A stretch of 64,000 nucleotides of DNA from Streptomyces sp. RPA4-2 (lineage in GTDB: Bacteria; Actinomycetota; Actinomycetes; Streptomycetales; Streptomycetaceae), in assembly GCF_012273515.2 (NCBI RefSeq), contig NZ_CP050975.2:2790001-2854000 (forward strand), given 5' to 3'. Under the pieces are notes generated by a model. That model was not told the DNA's origin. It was given only the letters and a program-made list of their open reading frames with translations, and ran no database searches. The position numbers were made by a program, and so were the translations under genes. How positions within the stretch are numbered: the first letter of the stretch is position 1; every line of letters begins with the position of its first letter. Shown one piece after another: positions 49,276-57,957 of the stretch.

Positions 49276-50310
49276 GTGACCACACGGCTTGCCGACATCG
49301 CAGCCCAGGCGGGGGTCAGTGAGGCGACTGTCAGCCGCGTCCTGAACGGGAAGCCCGGTGTCGCCGCGACCACCCGCCAGTGCGTCCTGGCCGCGCTCGA
49401 CGTGCTGGGCTACGAGCGCCCTGTCCGGCTGCGGCAGCGCAGCGAGGGCCTGGTGGGCCTGATCACCCCCGAGCTGGAGAACCCGATATTCCCCGCGCTG
49501 GCGCAGGTCATCGGGCAGGCGCTGACCCGCCAGGGGTACACCCCGGTCCTCGCGACCCAGACGCCGGGCGGCTCGACCGAGGACGAGCTGACGGAGATGC
49601 TGGTGGACCGGGGAGTCGCCGGCATCATCTTCGTCTCCGGGCTGCACGCGGACACCTCGGCGGACATGCAGCGCTACGAGCAGCTGCGTGCCCAGGGGGT
49701 CCCCTTCGTCCTGGTCGACGGGTTCTCGTCGAAGGTGCAGGCGCCGTTCATCTCGCCCGACGACCGCGCGGCGATGGATCTGGCGGTCACGCACCTCGTC
49801 TCACTGGGGCACACCAACATCGGGCTCGCCCTGGGTCCGAAGCGGTTCGTGCCCGTGCAGCGCAAGATCGAGGGCTTCGTGCGCACGATGCAGGAGCAGC
49901 TGGGGCTCGCCCCCGCCGACGTCGAGGAGCGACTGGTCCAGCACTCGCTGTACACCCTGGAGGGCGGGCAGGCCGCGGCCGCCGCGCTCATCGACCGGGA
50001 CTGTACGGCGGTCGTCTGCGCCAGCGACATGATGGCCCTCGGGGCGATACGGGCGGCACGCGGACGCGGTCTGGACGTACCGAAGGACATATCCGTCGTG
50101 GGCTTCGACGACTCACCGCTGATCGCCTTCACCGACCCGCCCCTGACGACGATCCGCAAGCCGGTGCCGGCCATGGGGCAGGCGGCGGTGCGGACGCTGC
50201 TGGAGGAGATCGGGGGGACTCCCGCACCGCACAGCGAGTTCGTGTTCATGCCGGAACTGGTGGTGCGCGGTTCGACCGCTTCGGCCCCTGGGGACCGGAA
50301 TCGTCCCTAG
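49276..50310 (+). CDS. malR: LacI-family repressor of maltose utilisation (MalR)
   Basis: The 344-residue protein begins T-R-L-A-D-I-A-A-Q-A-G-V-S-E-A-T-V-S-R-V-L-N-G, the LacI helix-turn-helix plus hinge. A periplasmic-binding-like sensor domain follows (G-L-V-G-L-I-T-P-E-L-E-N-P-I-F-P and S-V-V-G-F-D-D-S-P-L). GTG 49276 gives the 344-residue length I recall for S. coelicolor MalR. ATG 49183 (after GAGGGAG) would add 31 residues and cannot be excluded. It is divergent from malEFG and should repress them in the absence of maltodextrin. Confidence 0.93.
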   Translation: MTTRLADIAAQAGVSEATVSRVLNGKPGVAATTRQCVLAALDVLGYERPVRLRQRSEGLVGLITPELENPIFPALAQVIGQALTRQGYTPVLATQTPGGSTEDELTEMLVDRGVAGIIFVSGLHADTSADMQRYEQLRAQGVPFVLVDGFSSKVQAPFISPDDRAAMDLAVTHLVSLGHTNIGLALGPKRFVPVQRKIEGFVRTMQEQLGLAPADVEERLVQHSLYTLEGGQAAAAALIDRDCTAVVCASDMMALGAIRAARGRGLDVPKDISVVGFDDSPLIAFTDPPLTTIRKPVPAMGQAAVRTLLEEIGGTPAPHSEFVFMPELVVRGSTASAPGDRNRP

Positions 50311-50420
50311 GGAGGATCCCCCGCGCCACTCGTAGCGGTCCGTTCGGTGTAGAACGTGCGGCCAGGACCCGACCAAGGGATGATCGGTCGCGGAACGCTT
50401 TTCTGGCAGACTTTGCGCCT

Positions 50421-51281
50421 ATGGGTGAGACGACCGTGACGACACTGGAAGGCCAGGACCGGGCCGCTCCACGCCCCGTCGCGGAGGACCGTGCGGGTAA
50501 GGGCTTCCTGCGCCGTCTGCGGACTCCGCGCCGCCCCCGCTTCTGGTTCGAGATCCTGCTCATCGCGGCGAGTTACTGGACGTACTCGCTGATCCGCAAC
50601 GCCGTGCCGGAACAGCGGGGCAAGGCGCTGCAAAACGCGGACTGGATCTGGCGCATGGAGCACCACCTCGGGATCGCGGTCGAGCAGTCGGTCAACCATG
50701 CCGTCAACTCGGCGACATGGCTGATCATCGGGATGAACTACTACTACGCGACGCTGCACTTCGTGGTGACGCTGGCCGTCCTGGTCTGGCTCTACCACAG
50801 CCATCCAGGCCGCTACGCCGCGGCGCGACTGGCCCTGTTCGCCACGACGGCGGTGGCCCTGGTCGGCTATTACTTCTTCCCGCTCGCCCCGCCCCGCCTG
50901 ATGAACGGCGGCCATTTCGTGGACACGGTCGTCGTCCACCACACCTGGGGCTCGATGGCCTCCGGCGACCTCAAGCACATGTCGAACCAGTACGCCGCGA
51001 TGCCGTCGATGCACATCGGCTGGTCGCTCTGGTGCGGCCTGACGATCTTCGCCCTGGCCTCGGCACCGTGGGCCCGCATCCTGGGCCTCCTCTACCCGGC
51101 GGCCACCCTGCTGGTCATCGTCTCCACCGCCAACCACTTCTGGCTCGACGCGGTGGGCGGCCTGCTCTGCCTGGCCTTCGGCTTCACGATGACGCGCCTC
51201 TGGTACGGCGCCCTGCCGTACGAGCTGCCCCGCTGGGTCCCCGGGACGCGCGGCGCCCCGATGCTCCCCCTGAAGGCCTGA
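50421..51281 (+). CDS. PAP2-family membrane phosphatase / inositolphosphotransferase-like
   Basis: The 286-residue protein has about six membrane helices. The PAP2 catalytic pieces are M-P-S-M-H-I-G-W-S (with the catalytic His) and S-T-A-N-H-F-W-L-D-A-V-G-G. The N-terminal R-M-E-H-H-L-G-I segment is typical of the Aur1/Ipt-like branch. It may dephosphorylate or transfer a phosphoalcohol head group on lipids. It is convergent with glnE across the tandem repeat region. Confidence 0.8.
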   Translation: MGETTVTTLEGQDRAAPRPVAEDRAGKGFLRRLRTPRRPRFWFEILLIAASYWTYSLIRNAVPEQRGKALQNADWIWRMEHHLGIAVEQSVNHAVNSATWLIIGMNYYYATLHFVVTLAVLVWLYHSHPGRYAAARLALFATTAVALVGYYFFPLAPPRLMNGGHFVDTVVVHHTWGSMASGDLKHMSNQYAAMPSMHIGWSLWCGLTIFALASAPWARILGLLYPAATLLVIVSTANHFWLDAVGGLLCLAFGFTMTRLWYGALPYELPRWVPGTRGAPMLPLKA

Positions 51282-51303
51282 CAACACCGACCGTGACCGC
51301 CAC

Positions 51304-51600
51304 TCACGCCCGAAACGAGCCGACCGGGCCCTGAACCCCCGCGGCCCCGCACCCGACGACGCACGCGAGGGGCCGTGCCGGTACGCCGCAGCCCGCCGCT
51401 CACGCCCGAAACGAGCCGACCGGCCCCTGAACCCCCGCGGCCCCGCACCCGACGACGCACGCGAGGGGCCGTGCCGGTACGTCGCAGCCCGTCGCTTACG
51501 CCCGAAACGAGCCGACCGGCCCCTGAACCCCCGCGGCCCCGCACCCGACGACGCACGCGAGGGGCCGTGCCGGTACGTCGCAGCCCGTCGCTTACGCCCG
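51304..51600. repeat. Three 96-bp tandem repeats plus a partial fourth
   Basis: Near-identical units start at 51304, 51400 and 51496; a fourth begins at 51592 and diverges after about nine bases. Each contains CACGCCCGAAACGAGCCGAC, CCCCCGCGGCCCCGCACCCG and GAGGGGCCGTGCCGGTACG. The period is a multiple of three, so frames stay open on both strands, but the sequence does not look coding. The array fills the gap between two convergent genes. Confidence 0.9.
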
Positions 51601-51678
51601 GATCGAGCAGCGGCTCCCCTGCCCGGCCCACGTCTGATCCAGCGGCGACGGGCTCGACGTACCGGCACGGCCCCGCCC
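51561..51678. terminator. Long inverted repeat at the end of the 96-bp array, bidirectional terminator candidate
   Basis: GGGGCCGTGCCGGTACGTCG (51561-51580) is exactly complementary to 51655-51674, and the stem extends inward with AGCCCGTCGC against GCGACGGGCT after a one-base bulge. The about 30-bp stem uses the last unit of the tandem array as its left arm. It lies between the converging PAP2 and glnE genes. Confidence 0.7.
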
Positions 51679-51736
51679 CACCACCACCCGCACCCGCACC
51701 CGCGCCGTCGCCCCCGGCACCCGGCACCCGCCAATC

Positions 51737-54733
51737 TCACGCTCCGTAGAACAACTCGTCCACCACAGCCCGAGCCCGCCGAGTGGTCCGCCGATAGTCG
51801 TCGAGCATGTCGCCCACATGACCGGGCCCGTACCCCAAGTACCTCCCCACGGCAGCCAGCTCCCGCCCATCGGACGGAAACGTGTCCCCGGCCCGCCCCC
51901 GCACCAGCATCACCGCGTTGCGCACCCGCGTGGCCAGCACCCACGCCTCGTCGAGGATCGCCGCGTCCTCCCCCGACACCAGCCCCGCCGCACACGCGGC
52001 CGCCAGCGCCTCCCGCGTCCGCGTGGTCCGCAGCCCCGGTTCGTCCCACCCGTGCCGCAACTGGAACAACTGCACCGTCCACTCCACGTCGGACAGCCCA
52101 CCCCGCCCCAGCTTGGTGTGCAGCGTCGGATCCGCCCCGCGAGGCATCCGCTCCGACTCCATCCGGGCCTTCAGCCGCCGTATCTCGCGCACGGCGTCCT
52201 CGCCCAGCCCCTCCGCCGGATACCGCAGCGGATCGACGAGCTCGATGAACCGGCGCCCCAGGTCCTCGTCCCCGGCCACGAACTCGGCCCGCAGCAGCGC
52301 CTGCGACTCCCACACCAGCGACCATCGCCGGTAGTACGCCTCGTACGACTTCAGCGACCGTACGAGCGGCCCGGACTTCCCCTCGGGCCGCAGATCCGCG
52401 TCGATCAGCAGCGGCGGATCCGCGCTGGACACCTGGAGCAGGCGCCGCATCTCGGACACCACGGCGTTGGCGGCCCGGGACGCCTCGTGCTCGTCCACGC
52501 CCTCCCGGGGCTCGTGCACGAACAGTACGTCCGCGTCGGACCCGTAGCCGAGCTCGTGCCCCCCGAACCGTCCCATCGCGATCACCGCGAACCGGGTGGG
52601 CAGGGTGTCCCCCCATCCGTCCCGCACCACGGCCCGCAGTGTCCCCGCGAGCGTCGCCGCGGTCAGGTCGGAGACCGCTCCGCCGACCTGGTCCACGAGG
52701 GCGCCCTGGTCGGCGACGACGGGCGTCTCCTCGGTGCCGTAGGAGGCGACGATGTCGGCCGCGGCGGTACGGAAGAGCTCCCGCCGCCGCACCCCGCGCG
52801 CGGCGGTGACCGCCTGTTCACCCCCGGAGGCCCGCCCGACGGCCGCGAGCACCTCCTGTTCCAGATGCGCCCGGACGCGCGGCTCCAGCCCGCCGCCGTC
52901 CCCGTCGCCGAGCAGCGCGACCGCCTCCGGGGCACGCATCAGCAGGTCGGGGGCGAGCCGCCCGGCGGACAGCACGCGTGCGAGGTTCTCGGCCGCCGCG
53001 CCTTCGTCCCTCAACAGGCGCAGATACCACGGGGTCTTGCCCAGCGCGTCCGACACCTTGCGGAAGTTGAGCAGGCCGGCGTCGGGTTCGGCCGAGTCCG
53101 CGAACCATCCCAACAGCACGGGCAGCAGGGTCCGTTGGATGGCCGCCTTGCGCGAGACGCCGGAGGCCAGCGCCTCCAGGTGCCGCAGCGCGGCGGCCGG
53201 GTCGGCGTATCCGAGCGCGACGAGCCGCTCCCGGGCCGCGTCCGCGCTCAGCCGGGCCTCGCCGGTGGCGAGTTGGGCGACGGCGTCGAGCAGCGGCCGG
53301 TAGAAGAGCTTCTCGTGCAGGCGCCGCACCACGGCCCGGTGCCGCTTCCACTCACGCTTCAGCTCGACGACCGGATCGACGCGCAGTCCCAACGACCGTC
53401 CGATGCGCCGCAGATCGGCGCTGTCCTCGGGCACCAGATGGGTCCGCCGCAGCCGGTACAGCTGTATGCGGTGTTCCATCAGTCTCAGGAACCGGTAGGA
53501 GTCGTCGAGCTGGACGGCGTCGGCACGCCCCACGTACCCGCCCGCGGCGAGTGCCTTCAAGGCGTCGAGCGTGGTGCCGCTACGGAGCGAGGAGTCGGCC
53601 CGGCCGTGCACCAACTGCAGGAGCTGCACGGCGAATTCGACGTCTCTCAGTCCTCCCGGCCCGAGCTTCAGCTCCCGGTCGACCTCGGCGACGGGGATGT
53701 TCTCGACCACCCGGCGCCGCATCTTCTGCACGTCGGCGACGAAGTTCTCGCGCTCGGCGGCGTGCCAGACGAGCGGCGCGAGCGTGGCCACGTACTCCGC
53801 GCCGAGTTCGATGTCCCCGGCGACCGGCCGCGCCTTGAGCAGTGCCTGGAACTCCCAGGTCTTGGCCCATCGCTGGTAGTAGGCGAGATGGCTGCTGAGC
53901 GTGCGGACCAGGGGGCCGTTGCGCCCCTCCGGCCGCAGGTTGGCGTCGACGGGCCAGATGCTGCCCTCGACGGTCGTCTCGGAGCAGATCCGCATCATGT
54001 GGGCGGCGAGCCGGGTCGCGGCCTGGATCGCCTTGCCCTCGTCGGCCCCGTCGGCCGCCTCCCCCACGAAGATCACGTCGACGTCGGACACGTAGTTGAG
54101 CTCGTGTCCGCCGCACTTGCCCATCGCGACGACGGCGAGCCGGCACAGCACGGCGTCGCCGGGCGCGGCGTCACGGGCGATGGCGAGCGCGGCGCGCAGG
54201 GTGGCGGTGGCGAGGTCGGCGAGTTCGGCGGCGGTCTGGGCGAGGTCGGTGGTGCCGCAGACGTCGCGTGCGGCGATGGACAGCAGACAGCGCCGGTAGG
54301 CGACGCGCAGCGAGACGGGGTCGTCCGCCTCCGCGAGGCCGCGCTCGAACTCCGCCACTCCGGGATGCAGGTCCTGCGGCTCGTAGGTGACGAGCTCCCG
54401 CCAGTCGCCCGGGTGGCGGGCGAGGTGGTCGGCGAGGGCGGCGGAGGCGCCGAGCACGCCGAGCAGCCGGTCGCGCAGTGGTTTGGCGGCGACCAGTGTG
54501 TCGAGGAGTTCGCGCTCGGCCGTGTGCCCGCCTTGCGCTTCGACCAGCCGGACCAGCCCGAGAAGTGCGAGATCCGGGTCGGCGGTCGTCCCGAGTGCTT
54601 CGAGGAGGACCGGATCGGCTCGTATGGGCGCGAGCTGGTCGCTCTCCAGGAGCCGCTCGGCCGCCGAGGGATCGGTGAAGCCGTGCCGCAGCAGCCGTGT
54701 GAAGGTACTGCTTCTGCGCCCCGGCGCCGTCAT
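51737..54733 (-). CDS. glnE: Glutamine synthetase adenylyltransferase/deadenylylase (GlnE)
   Basis: The 998-residue enzyme adds AMP to, or removes it from, the regulatory tyrosine of GlnA. Two nucleotidyltransferase domains are visible. The N-terminal (deadenylylase) one has G-G-H-E-L-N-Y-V-S-D-V-D near residue 210, and the C-terminal (adenylylase) one has G-G-H-E-L-G-Y-G-S-D-A-D near residue 690. ATG 54733 follows GGGAGGCCGAGG. The target GlnA is in the same window. Confidence 0.96.
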   Translation of the reverse strand: MTAPGRRSSTFTRLLRHGFTDPSAAERLLESDQLAPIRADPVLLEALGTTADPDLALLGLVRLVEAQGGHTAERELLDTLVAAKPLRDRLLGVLGASAALADHLARHPGDWRELVTYEPQDLHPGVAEFERGLAEADDPVSLRVAYRRCLLSIAARDVCGTTDLAQTAAELADLATATLRAALAIARDAAPGDAVLCRLAVVAMGKCGGHELNYVSDVDVIFVGEAADGADEGKAIQAATRLAAHMMRICSETTVEGSIWPVDANLRPEGRNGPLVRTLSSHLAYYQRWAKTWEFQALLKARPVAGDIELGAEYVATLAPLVWHAAERENFVADVQKMRRRVVENIPVAEVDRELKLGPGGLRDVEFAVQLLQLVHGRADSSLRSGTTLDALKALAAGGYVGRADAVQLDDSYRFLRLMEHRIQLYRLRRTHLVPEDSADLRRIGRSLGLRVDPVVELKREWKRHRAVVRRLHEKLFYRPLLDAVAQLATGEARLSADAARERLVALGYADPAAALRHLEALASGVSRKAAIQRTLLPVLLGWFADSAEPDAGLLNFRKVSDALGKTPWYLRLLRDEGAAAENLARVLSAGRLAPDLLMRAPEAVALLGDGDGGGLEPRVRAHLEQEVLAAVGRASGGEQAVTAARGVRRRELFRTAAADIVASYGTEETPVVADQGALVDQVGGAVSDLTAATLAGTLRAVVRDGWGDTLPTRFAVIAMGRFGGHELGYGSDADVLFVHEPREGVDEHEASRAANAVVSEMRRLLQVSSADPPLLIDADLRPEGKSGPLVRSLKSYEAYYRRWSLVWESQALLRAEFVAGDEDLGRRFIELVDPLRYPAEGLGEDAVREIRRLKARMESERMPRGADPTLHTKLGRGGLSDVEWTVQLFQLRHGWDEPGLRTTRTREALAAACAAGLVSGEDAAILDEAWVLATRVRNAVMLVRGRAGDTFPSDGRELAAVGRYLGYGPGHVGDMLDDYRRTTRRARAVVDELFYGA

Positions 54734-54879
54734 CCTCGGCCTCCCTCGGATCGAAGTCGCACCACCGGTCCGGTCAGCGTCGCACAGCCGGTCCGATCAA
54801 GGTCGTACGAGCCCGAGCCTAACCGGAGAGGCGTGCGGAAGCGCCGGGGCGTGCGGTGACTCCTCCCGGGCGGGACCAT

Positions 54880-55019
54880 GGCGTCGCGGGCCGAGAGCTC
54901 GTGGCCGCCGCAGGACAAGAGCCCGAGGCCGACGCAGGACAAGAGCCCGAGGCCGACGCAGGACAGGAGCTCGTGGTCGTCGCAGGGCGACAGCCCCTGG
55001 CCGTCGCAGGAGGAGAGCC
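54880..55019. repeat. 24-bp repeats forming the leader of the PNPOx gene
   Basis: Units of the form GCCGACGCAGGACAAGAGCC then CGAG start at 54904, 54928, 54952, 54976 and 55000, with a diverged unit at about 54880. The first three are nearly identical and later ones progressively differ. The last unit holds the ribosome site AGGAGGAGAG directly before the ATG at 55020. Confidence 0.85.
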
Positions 55020-55535
55020 ATGACGGACACATCACCGAGGACCGATGTCGACGCCCGCTACAGCAGTCCGGGCGCGGTCGCGACCCCCTGGCCGGAGGCC
55101 GTGGAGCGGCTGGCCGCGGCCGAGCTGTACTGGCTGTCGACGGTGCGGCCGGACGGCCGCCCCCATGTGACCCCGCTGCTGGGCGTCTGGCGGGACGGGG
55201 CGCTGCACTTCGCCACGGGGGCGGGCGAGCGCAAGGCCCTGAACCTGGCGGAGAACCCGTACGTCGTCCTCACCACCGGGGTGAACACCTGGTCCGAGGG
55301 CTGCGATCTCGTCGTCGAGGGCGAGGCGGTACGGGTGACCGACGTGGCCCGGTTGCGGGAACTCGCCGGGGCGTGGGAAGGGAAGTACGGCGCCGCGTGG
55401 CGTTTCGAGGTGCGCGAGGACGGCGCGTTCCAGGACAAGTACGGTCCCGCGTTCGTCTTCGCCGTGGCGCCGCGCACCGCGTTCGGTTTCGGGAAGGGCG
55501 AGCCGTTCAGCCAGACGCGCTGGCGTTTCACCTGA
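55020..55535 (+). CDS. Pyridoxamine 5'-phosphate oxidase family (PNPOx-like) flavoprotein
   Basis: The 171-residue protein has the split-barrel pattern Y-W-L-S-T-V-R-P-D-G-R-P-H-V-T-P-L-L-G-V-W and L-H-F-A-T-G-A-G-E-R-K-A-L-N-L. Members bind FMN or F420 and act as oxidoreductases; the substrate is unknown. ATG 55020 follows AGGAGGAGAG, which is provided by the last 24-bp repeat. It stands alone between glnE and the phosphoesterase gene. Confidence 0.85.
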   Translation: MTDTSPRTDVDARYSSPGAVATPWPEAVERLAAAELYWLSTVRPDGRPHVTPLLGVWRDGALHFATGAGERKALNLAENPYVVLTTGVNTWSEGCDLVVEGEAVRVTDVARLRELAGAWEGKYGAAWRFEVREDGAFQDKYGPAFVFAVAPRTAFGFGKGEPFSQTRWRFT

Positions 55536-55727
55536 CGTACGGCGGGCGGAGGAGGGGAAGGGCAGCGGGACCGGCGTAACGGGGCCGCTGAAGGGACGGC
55601 GAAGCGGGCAGTTCACCAGGTCTTCACCCCCCGGGCCGGGTGCCGTGAGGCCGTCGAGTGCTGGCGTGTACATGCTCTGTTCGCACTGTTATCGTCACCG
55701 TCGCCTCTCCCCCACCGGAGGTCTGAA

Positions 55728-56615
55728 GTGTCCGGCAGAAACGTGTACCGCCGCCGCCGTGCCATCGTGGCGTCCGCCCTCGCCTTCACCGCGGCCGCGG
55801 TGGGACTGTGGACCGGGCTCGGCGGATCCACCACCGCACATGCCGCGGCCGGGGTCCCGACCCCGGACCACGTGGTCGTCGTGGTCTTCGAGAACCACGC
55901 GTACAGCCAGGTGATCGGCTCCTCCAGCGCCCCGTACATCAACTCGCTCAAGACCGGGGGCGCCAACCTCTCCCAGTCCTACGCCGAGACGCACCCGAGC
56001 CAGCCCAACTACTACGCCCTGTTCTCCGGGTCCACCCAGGGCGTCACGGACGACAGCTGCGTCAGGCCCGGCTTCTCCTCCGCGCCGAACCTCGCCTCCG
56101 AGCTGATCGCCGCAGGCAAGACCTGGGCGAGCTACAACGAGACGCTGCCCAGCCAGGGCTCCACGACGTGCAGCAGCGGCAAGTACGCGCAGAAGCACAA
56201 CCCGTGGTTCGGCTTCGGCAACGTGCCGACGTCGAGCGCGAAGACCTTCACGCAGTTCCCGACCGACTACACGACGCTGCCGCAGGTCTCCTTCGTCGTC
56301 CCGAACCTGTGCAGCGACATGCACGACTGCTCGGTGTCCTCCGGGGACACCTGGCTCAAGAACAACCTGGGCGCCTACGCCACCTGGGCCAAGGCCCACA
56401 ACAGCCTGCTCGTCGTCACCTTCGACGAGGACAACCGGCTCAGCGGCAACAAGATCCCCACGGTGCTCTACGGCCAGCAGGTGACGGCCGGATCCTCCTC
56501 CACCACCACCTACAACCACTACGACCTGCTGCGCACCCTGGAGGACATGCACGGCCTGCCGCACGCCGGCAACGCCGCCTCCGGCAAGGACATCACCGGC
56601 ATCTGGACGTCCTGA
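55728..56615 (+). CDS. Secreted phosphoesterase (acid phosphatase / phospholipase-C-like superfamily)
   Basis: The 295-residue precursor has a signal peptide (R-R-R-R-A-I-V-A-S-A-L-A-F-T-A-A-A-V-G ending H-A-A-A). The mature part shows V-V-V-F-E-N-H-A-Y-S-Q-V, H-P-S-Q-P-N-Y-Y-A-L-F-S-G, N-L-C-S-D-M-H-D-C and V-V-T-F-D-E-D, the metal-binding layout of the phosphoesterase family. GTG 55728 follows GGAGGTCTGAA. The MFS gene starts 1 bp after its stop, so the pair is probably co-transcribed; the exported substrate is unknown. Confidence 0.88.
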   Translation: MSGRNVYRRRRAIVASALAFTAAAVGLWTGLGGSTTAHAAAGVPTPDHVVVVVFENHAYSQVIGSSSAPYINSLKTGGANLSQSYAETHPSQPNYYALFSGSTQGVTDDSCVRPGFSSAPNLASELIAAGKTWASYNETLPSQGSTTCSSGKYAQKHNPWFGFGNVPTSSAKTFTQFPTDYTTLPQVSFVVPNLCSDMHDCSVSSGDTWLKNNLGAYATWAKAHNSLLVVTFDEDNRLSGNKIPTVLYGQQVTAGSSSTTTYNHYDLLRTLEDMHGLPHAGNAASGKDITGIWTS

Positions 56616-56616
56616 G

Positions 56617-57957
56617 ATGTACGTGGCGGACAGCCGCGCCGGTGCGCGTGCGGCGTCCGCGGAAGGCGCCGCCCGGCCCCGTGCCGGGCGGCGCCGCGCC
56701 GCGGTCGCGCCCACGGTGCTGGCGCTCGGCACGGTCAGTCTGATCACCGATGTCTCGTCCGAGATGGTCACCGCGGTGCTCCCGCTGTACCTGGTGACGG
56801 GCCTCGGCCTGTCCCCGCTGGGCTTCGGCCTGCTGGACGGCATCTACAACGGCTTCTCGGCGCTCGTCCGGCTGATCGGGGGCCATCTGGCCGACCGCGG
56901 CGGCGGCCGCCACAAGTGGGTGGCGGGCTTCGGCTACGGGCTCTCGGCGGCCTGCAAACCCCTGCTCCTGCTGGCGCACTCGCTGACCCCGATCGGCCTC
57001 GTCCTGGCCGCCGACCGCACCGGCAAGGGCCTGCGCACCGCCCCGCGCGACGCGCTGATCTCCCTGTCGAGCACTCCCGCGACGCGCGGCCGCGCCTTCG
57101 GCGTGCACCGGGCCATGGACACGGCGGGCGCGCTGCTGGGCCCGCTGGTCGCCTTCCTGATCCTGCGGGCGACGGTGGACGGCTACGACGCGGTGTTCAC
57201 GGTGAGCTTCTGCGTGGCGGTGGTGGGAGTGCTGGTGCTGGTGCTGTTCGTGCCGGGAGACACCCGCACGAAGGCCGGGGCACGGTCCACGCGGTCCACG
57301 TGGGAGGCGACGGAGTCCGGGCCGCCGTCGTCCGGCGAGAACCCCGCGGAGACCACCGCGCCCCCCACCCTCCGCGCGGCCCTGTCCCTGCTGGCCACTC
57401 CGGCCGTACGCCGCATCACCCTGTGCGCCCTCCTGCTGGGGCTCGCGACGGTCAGCGACGCCTTCGTCTTCCTGCTCCTCCAGCGGCGCCTGGGCGTACC
57501 GGACCGCTGGTTCGCGCTGCTCCCCCTCGGCACGGCCGCCGCGTTCCTCCTGCTGGCCGTCCCGCTGGGCCGCCTCGCCGACCGGATCGGCAGCCGGCGG
57601 CTGTTCCTGGCCGGCCACGGCGCCCTGCTGCTCGTGTACGCCCTGCTGCTCTCGGCCTGGCACGGCACAGCGCTGCCGTACGTGGTCCTGCTCCTGCACG
57701 GCGGTTTCTACGCGGCCACCGACGGCGTGCTGATGGCCGCGGCCTCCGAGAGCGTGCCGGAGGAGCTGCGCTCGTCCGGGCTGGCCCTCGTCCAGACCGG
57801 CCAGGCGCTGGCCCGCTTCGTCTGCTCGCTCGGGTTCGGCGCCGCCTGGACGGCCTGGGGCGACCGTACGGCCCTCACCGGGTCGGCCGTACTGCTCGCG
57901 CTCGGGGTGCTGGTCTCGCTCGCCCTGCGTCCCGCTCCTTCGGAAGGCCCCGCATGA
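56617..57957 (+). CDS. MFS transporter
   Basis: The 446-residue protein has about 12 membrane helices and the MFS loop G-G-H-L-A-D-R-G-G-G-R-H-K between helices 2 and 3. D-R-T-G-K-G-L-R-T-A-P-R-D-A-L-I is also present, a segment typical of a bacterial MFS group often called DrrB/efflux-like. The ATG lies one base after the phosphoesterase stop, and its own stop overlaps the next start (ATGA). The substrate is unknown. Confidence 0.88.
   Translation: MYVADSRAGARAASAEGAARPRAGRRRAAVAPTVLALGTVSLITDVSSEMVTAVLPLYLVTGLGLSPLGFGLLDGIYNGFSALVRLIGGHLADRGGGRHKWVAGFGYGLSAACKPLLLLAHSLTPIGLVLAADRTGKGLRTAPRDALISLSSTPATRGRAFGVHRAMDTAGALLGPLVAFLILRATVDGYDAVFTVSFCVAVVGVLVLVLFVPGDTRTKAGARSTRSTWEATESGPPSSGENPAETTAPPTLRAALSLLATPAVRRITLCALLLGLATVSDAFVFLLLQRRLGVPDRWFALLPLGTAAAFLLLAVPLGRLADRIGSRRLFLAGHGALLLVYALLLSAWHGTALPYVVLLLHGGFYAATDGVLMAAASESVPEELRSSGLALVQTGQALARFVCSLGFGAAWTAWGDRTALTGSAVLLALGVLVSLALRPAPSEGPA

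Noticed and set aside
51304..51600. The 96-bp tandem array as a CRISPR array
   Set aside because: The units are contiguous direct repeats with no unique spacers and no cas genes nearby.
51818..54859. A 1013-codon plus-strand frame opposite glnE
   Set aside because: It is a shadow of glnE in the opposite strand.
54878..55019. A small protein with octapeptide repeats encoded by the 24-bp units
   Set aside because: A frame opens at ATG 54878 but has no ribosome site of its own, and it continues out of frame into the PNPOx gene.
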